Position numbers and translations under genes: made by a program. The notes under the pieces were generated by a model. It ran no database searches and had not been told where the DNA came from. It saw only the letters and a list, made by a program, of their open reading frames with translations. From positions 1 to 8,824 of the forward strand of contig JASMSZ010000099.1 in assembly GCA_041694515.1 (NCBI GenBank): DNA of 8,824 bases, written 5' to 3'. Of this stretch, positions 5,597 through 8,824 are shown in pieces (positions within the stretch are counted from its first letter, which is position 1; each line of letters starts with the position of its first letter). The stretch comes from Halanaerobium sp041694515 (GTDB lineage Bacteria > Bacillota > Halanaerobiia > Halanaerobiales > Halanaerobiaceae).

Positions 5597-7204
5597 ACCA
5601 AGTATATTTTCGTAACAGGAGGGGTGGTTTCTGCTCTTGGTAAAGGGATAACTGCAGCTTCCCTGGGCCGTCTGCTTAAAAGTAGAGGTCTTAAGATCAG
5701 TATTCAGAAATTCGATCCTTACATCAATTATGATCCAGGCACAATGAGTCCCTATCAGCACGGTGAGGTTTTTGTAACTGATGATGGTGCCGAAACAGAT
5801 CTGGATTTAGGCCATTATGAGCGTTTTATTGATACTAATTTAAGTCAGAGCAACAATGTAACGACCGGTAAGATTTACGGATCGGTTATTCAAAAGGAAC
5901 GCCGGGGAGATTATCTGGGTGCAACTGTGCAGGTGATTCCTCATATTACAGATGAGATTAAAGAACGGATAACCAGAGTAGGTAGAGAAACTAATGCCGA
6001 TGTAGTGCTGACCGAAATTGGAGGTACAGTTGGTGATATTGAAAGTCTGCCTTTTTTAGAAGCAATTAGACAGCTGAAAAATGATCTGGGTAGAGATAAT
6101 ATTCTTTATTTACACTGTACACTGATCCCTTATTTAAAAGCAGCAGGTGAGCTGAAAACAAAACCAACCCAGCACAGCATTAAGGAAATGCGCGGGATAG
6201 GTATTCAGCCTGATATAGTTGTCTGCCGTTCTGAGTGGGAGCTGACTCAGGAAGTCAGAAATAAAATTTCGCTTTTTGGAAATGTGGAAAAAGAGGATGT
6301 TATCCAGCTGATTGATGCAGAGCATATCTACGAAGTACCTTTAATGCTGGAAGAAGAGGGTATGGCTGAAAATGTAATCAAGAAATTAAAATTAGAAGAT
6401 AGGGTGCAGGAAGCTGATCTGGATAACTGGATTGAACTGGTAGATAAAATTAAAGACCGTGATCATCAGGTTAAAATCGGGATAGTAGGTAAGTATGTTG
6501 AACTTCCAGATGCTTACATAAGTATTGCCGAATCATTTACCCATGCCGGTATTGCTAACAACTGTGAAGTGGAAATAGAATATATTTATGCAGAGGAGCT
6601 GGAAAATTCAGCTCAGGCAGAAAAAGAACTGGCAGAGCTCGATGGTATTTTAGTTCCCGGTGGTTTTGGAGATCGCGGAATTGAAGGCAAGCTAAAAGCT
6701 GTAGAATATGCCCGCAAAAATAAGGTGCCCTATTTTGGAATTTGTCTGGGAATGCAGTGTGCAGTAATCGAGTATGCACGCCATGAACTGCAGTTAGAAG
6801 ATGCCAACAGCAGTGAATTTGACCAGGAAGAAAAGGAACCCGTAATTGCTTTAATGCCGGATCAGCATGATGTTGAAGATATGGGTGGAACTATGCGTCT
6901 GGGTCTTTACCCCTGCAAATTGAAGGAAGAGAGCATCAGTCGTGATGCTTACCAGGAAGAGGTTATCTATGAGAGACACCGCCATCGGTACGAATTTAAC
7001 AATCATTATCGGGAACAAATCGAAGAGGCGGGTATGGTCTTAAGTGGATTATCCCCAGATGAGAGACTGGTAGAGATAGTTGAAGTACCAGATCATCCCT
7101 GGTTTGTCGGTGTTCAGTTTCATCCTGAATTCAAATCACGTCCAAATAGACCACATCCTTTATTTGTCAGCTTTATCAGGGCGGCACTAGAATATAAAGA
7201 ATAG
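5594..7204 (+). CDS. pyrG: CTP synthase (glutamine-hydrolysing)
   Basis: 536 residues from ATG 5594, the usual length. The enzyme makes CTP from UTP, ATP and glutamine, the last step of pyrimidine nucleotide synthesis, and acts in the cytosol as a tetramer. The N-terminal synthetase (amidoligase) domain opens with the P-loop-like GGVVSALGKGITAASLG (about 8-24), followed by DPYINYDPGTMSPYQHGEVF. The C-terminal class I glutaminase domain has PGGFGDRG, the nucleophile Cys384 in GICLGMQC, and the catalytic His510 and Glu512 in FHPEFKSRP. All key residues are present. The 50-bp gap after argS holds no hairpin terminator, T run or G-rich initiation site, so I see no sign of the CTP-sensing attenuator that controls pyrG in Bacillus; read-through from argS is the simplest expression route. 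The stop overlaps the next gene's Shine-Dalgarno sequence. Confidence 0.98.
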   Translation: MTKYIFVTGGVVSALGKGITAASLGRLLKSRGLKISIQKFDPYINYDPGTMSPYQHGEVFVTDDGAETDLDLGHYERFIDTNLSQSNNVTTGKIYGSVIQKERRGDYLGATVQVIPHITDEIKERITRVGRETNADVVLTEIGGTVGDIESLPFLEAIRQLKNDLGRDNILYLHCTLIPYLKAAGELKTKPTQHSIKEMRGIGIQPDIVVCRSEWELTQEVRNKISLFGNVEKEDVIQLIDAEHIYEVPLMLEEEGMAENVIKKLKLEDRVQEADLDNWIELVDKIKDRDHQVKIGIVGKYVELPDAYISIAESFTHAGIANNCEVEIEYIYAEELENSAQAEKELAELDGILVPGGFGDRGIEGKLKAVEYARKNKVPYFGICLGMQCAVIEYARHELQLEDANSSEFDQEEKEPVIALMPDQHDVEDMGGTMRLGLYPCKLKEESISRDAYQEEVIYERHRHRYEFNNHYREQIEEAGMVLSGLSPDERLVEIVEVPDHPWFVGVQFHPEFKSRPNRPHPLFVSFIRAALEYKE

Positions 7205-7215
7205 GGGGAAAAAGC

Positions 7216-7989
7216 ATGGCAGGTGATTTAGTAAAATGTGACTTTGATTCACCAGTAGCAACTGTGACTATTAATCGACCACAGGTTTTAAATGCCTATA
7301 ATGAAGAGTTGTTAGATCAGCTGGCTCAAACTTTAGAGGAGCTTTTTGCAGCTGAAAAGACAGCAGCTATAATTTTAACATCGGAAGGCAGTAGAGCTTT
7401 TTCTGTTGGTGGAGATATTGATTATCTGGAAACCTTAAATAGTGAGCAGGCAAAAAAGTTATCGCAAAAAGGACAGAACTTATGTAGTTTAATTGAAAGC
7501 AGCGGCACTGTTGTAATTGCAGCTGTAGACGGATATGCACTTGGTGGAGGTATGGAAATTACCTTAGCCTGTGATATTCGACTTGCTTCAACCCGCTCCC
7601 GCTTTGGGCAGCCGGAGGTTAAACTTGGTATTATACCTGCTTTTGGTGGAACACAGAGGCTGCCGCGCCTGATTGGGGAGGCTGAAGCCAAAGAATTATT
7701 ATATACAGGTGATATTATTGATGCTGCTCTGGCTTATGAGCTGGGTTTGATCAATAAAGTGGTTACTCCCCGGAGTCTGCTTTCGGAGGCTAGAGAACTG
7801 GCCCTGGAGATAACTGACCGTTCTACTAAAGCTGTAAGGCTGATCAAAACTGCTGTTAATAAAAAGTATGTAGAAGCTTCAAAAGCGGGATATGAGTATG
7901 AAAGTGAAGCTTTCGCTGAGTGTTTTAAAACCGAAGAACATAGAGTGAGAATTAGAGAAATGAAGCAAATTGTTAAAGAAGATAATTAA
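7216..7989 (+). CDS. Enoyl-CoA hydratase/isomerase (crotonase) family protein
   Basis: 257 residues, typical of a single-domain crotonase, a cytosolic trimer-based fold acting on acyl-CoA thioesters. The oxyanion-hole segments are FSVGGDIDYL (about 56-65) and ALGGGMEITLACD (about 107-119). Both glutamates used by true hydratases are present and 20 residues apart: Glu114 in GGGMEIT and Glu134 in FGQPEVKLGIIPAFGGTQRL. Hydration of a trans-2-enoyl-CoA is therefore chemically plausible. The C-terminus is unusual: after AFAECFKTEEH the common 'EGxxAFxEKRxPxF' tail is replaced by a charged RVRIREMKQIVKEDN. The gene begins 11 bp after pyrG, its AGGGGGA (7203-7209) overlapping the pyrG stop, which suggests coupling. 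No thiolase, dehydrogenase or acyl-CoA dehydrogenase gene is nearby, so the pathway is unknown, and I assign no symbol such as crt. Confidence 0.9.
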   Translation: MAGDLVKCDFDSPVATVTINRPQVLNAYNEELLDQLAQTLEELFAAEKTAAIILTSEGSRAFSVGGDIDYLETLNSEQAKKLSQKGQNLCSLIESSGTVVIAAVDGYALGGGMEITLACDIRLASTRSRFGQPEVKLGIIPAFGGTQRLPRLIGEAEAKELLYTGDIIDAALAYELGLINKVVTPRSLLSEARELALEITDRSTKAVRLIKTAVNKKYVEASKAGYEYESEAFAECFKTEEHRVRIREMKQIVKEDN

Positions 7990-8003
7990 ATGATTCTTAA
8001 CAC

Positions 8004-8065
8004 TTAACCTAATTTTTGAGATTCAAAAAAGGATTTTTAGAACTAATGAAGAATAATTAGGTTAA
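8004..8065 (+). repeat. 11-bp perfect inverted repeat in the leader before the zinc-ribbon gene
   Basis: TTAACCTAATT (8004-8014) is exactly complementary to AATTAGGTTAA (8055-8065), with 40 bases between. The right arm ends inside the Shine-Dalgarno sequence AAGGAGGTGA (8064-8073). The left arm also takes part in a local hairpin, CCT plus TTTTTGA (8008-8019, AA bulged) against TCAAAAA plus AGG (8023-8032), followed by ATTTTT (8033-8038). The two pairings cannot coexist. As DNA, the same arms flank the promoter candidate below. The pairing is a direct observation; a regulatory role is inference. Confidence 0.65.
8016..8043 (+). promoter_or_regulatory. Candidate promoter for the zinc-ribbon gene and aldolase
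   Basis: TTGAGA at 8016-8021 matches the -35 consensus at five of six bases. TAGAAC at 8038-8043 follows after 16 bp and matches the -10 at four of six. Transcription would begin near 8050 and give a leader of about 59 nt containing the Shine-Dalgarno sequence and the hairpin at 8077-8101. No strong terminator follows the hydratase gene, so read-through is an alternative source of message. Confidence 0.4.
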
Positions 8066-8111
8066 GGAGGTGAAGACCTGGCCTCAAGTTTACAGGCCGG
8101 GATAAATAATG
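8064..8111 (+). promoter_or_regulatory. Split ribosome binding site: strong Shine-Dalgarno, hairpin, then ATG
   Basis: AAGGAGGTGA (8064-8073) is a near-perfect anti-16S match but lies 35 bases before the ATG at 8109. Between them CCTGGCCT (8077-8084) pairs with AGGCCGGG (8094-8101), an 8-bp stem with one G-U and a 9-nt loop. If folded, the unpaired distance from the Shine-Dalgarno end to the ATG falls to about 10 bases, a normal spacing. An in-frame TAA at 8103-8105 prevents any earlier start of this reading frame. Confidence 0.6.
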
Positions 8112-8741
8112 TTAATCAATCTTTCAACAACAATTGCTTTGAGCTGTCCTGCCTGTGGTTGTCTGGAAAAGGAAAAAGTTAATATTTTTGAACTACCAGC
8201 AGGAGAATTAAAGCAGCTGAGCTGCAGCTGTGGAGCAGAAAAAGCTGCACTTAAAAGAAAAGAAAATTCTCAGATACAGATCAATTATTTCTGTCTGCAC
8301 TGTAATAAGGCTCACAAAATTACAGTTTCAGCTCAGAAATTCTGGCGTTCAAATGGGTTAAATCCTCTTTCCTGCAGGGAGACAGGTCTGAATCCGGGAT
8401 TTTTTGGTCCCCCACCTTTAGTAAACGAGGAAATTAAAAAGGAAAAACAGGACCTGGAGTTAATGGCAGCAGAACTTGGTTTTGATGATTTCAAAAATCC
8501 GGATGTTATGCTGCAGTCACTTGATTTGATTCATGACATTGCTGCAGATGGAGCCTTAAGCTGTAAATGCGGCAGTGATGAGATAAACATAGAATTGTTT
8601 TCTGACAAAATTCAACTAATTTGTAACAACTGTGGTTCGCACTTAAATATAGATGCTGTTAACCAGAATGATTTAAAAAATCTAAGGCAGCTTAACAAAG
8701 TGCAGCTGCATACTATTCAGGGAAAACCAAATAATTTTTAA
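8109..8741 (+). CDS. Cysteine-rich multi-zinc-ribbon protein of unknown function
   Basis: 210 residues; I do not recognise a named family. The cysteines come in zinc-ribbon-like pairs: Cys13/Cys16 (CPAC) with Cys39/Cys41 (CSC); Cys62/Cys65 (CLHC) with His69 and Cys89 as possible partners; and Cys152/Cys154 (CKC) with Cys172/Cys175 (CNNC). This suggests two complete ribbons plus one partial or atypical middle ribbon, joined by a charged helix (about 105-125, NEEIKKEKQDLELMAAELG) and a second helical stretch. There is no signal peptide or membrane segment, so it is probably cytosolic. Zinc ribbons of this kind bind nucleic acid or proteins, but nothing here fixes the target. The start is ATG 8109 because an in-frame stop lies two codons upstream; its ribosome binding site is unusual. 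It precedes the aldolase start by 39 bp and is probably cotranscribed with it. Confidence 0.75.
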   Translation: MLINLSTTIALSCPACGCLEKEKVNIFELPAGELKQLSCSCGAEKAALKRKENSQIQINYFCLHCNKAHKITVSAQKFWRSNGLNPLSCRETGLNPGFFGPPPLVNEEIKKEKQDLELMAAELGFDDFKNPDVMLQSLDLIHDIAADGALSCKCGSDEINIELFSDKIQLICNNCGSHLNIDAVNQNDLKNLRQLNKVQLHTIQGKPNNF

Positions 8742-8780
8742 AAGACCCTGGATTAATATTTAATAAGGAGGAAATTAATT

Positions 8781-8824
8781 ATGAACTTAGTTCCAATGGC
8801 AGATATTTTACAGGATGCACACGA
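8781..8824 (+). CDS. fba: Class II fructose-bisphosphate aldolase, N-terminus only (cut by window end)
   Basis: An ATG at 8781 is preceded by a strong AAGGAGG (8765-8771) with nine-base spacing and opens a frame to the window end. The 14 complete codons read MNLVPMADILQDAH. This resembles the N-terminus of bacterial class II aldolases of the Fba/GatY/KbaY group ('M-LV-M-ILxxA---YAVGAFN'). Fba splits fructose 1,6-bisphosphate into glyceraldehyde 3-phosphate and dihydroxyacetone phosphate in glycolysis. Too little is present to see the zinc-binding histidines or to separate Fba from tagatose-bisphosphate aldolase. The reading frame is firm; the identity is moderately supported. Confidence 0.6.
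   Translation, partial: MNLVPMADILQDAH

Noticed and set aside
7990..8108. Known riboswitch or T-box in the leader
   Set aside because: I see no T-box UGGN specifier-binding bulge motif and no conserved core of a common riboswitch; the structure is reported only as unclassified.
1..8824. Mobile element, CRISPR array, phage or defence system
   Set aside because: There are no transposase or integrase motifs, no spaced direct repeats, no tRNA-linked attachment site, and every gene but one resembles a housekeeping family.

Overview
The window is a stretch of low-GC bacterial chromosome with all genes on the + strand. Strong AGGAGG-type ribosome binding sites, U-tailed hairpin terminators, alternative GTG and TTG starts, and lysine- and glutamate-rich proteins point to an anaerobic Firmicute. 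Protein style and gene order make me favour the Halanaerobiales (Halanaerobium-like), but that placement is inference from memory, not a search.

Layout. (1) 1-1590: a promoter, an M18-family zinc aminopeptidase and its terminator, a single-gene unit. (2) 1590-2866: a thiol-redox pair. The first gene encodes a two-domain glutaredoxin-like protein disulfide oxidoreductase with CQYC and CPYC sites; the second encodes a classical thioredoxin (WCGPC). A perfect 38-bp palindrome lies between them and a terminator follows. (3) 2875-3393: a small flavodoxin-fold protein with a GTG start and its own terminator. (4) 3399-7989: a housekeeping cluster of a DUF1934/YwiB-like protein, arginyl-tRNA synthetase (argS, TTG start), CTP synthase (pyrG) and an enoyl-CoA hydratase-family protein. 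Gaps are 16, 50 and 11 bp and no terminator is visible inside, so it is probably one operon. (5) 7990-8824: a 119-bp leader with several possible RNA structures, a cysteine-rich multi-zinc-ribbon protein I cannot name, and the first 14 codons of what looks like class II fructose-bisphosphate aldolase.

How the genes fit together. argS and pyrG supply charged tRNA and CTP. The disulfide oxidoreductase, thioredoxin and perhaps the flavodoxin-fold protein look like thiol or electron-transfer functions, but no reductase gene is in the window. The hydratase has no fatty-acid or butyrate pathway neighbours here, so its substrate is open.

I see no mobile element, phage gene, CRISPR array, tRNA, rRNA or defence system. 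The most interesting points are non-coding: the composite palindrome before trxA, and the leader at 7990-8108. In that leader a near-consensus Shine-Dalgarno sequence is separated from the only usable ATG by a GC-rich hairpin, and an 11-bp inverted repeat competes with a local hairpin.
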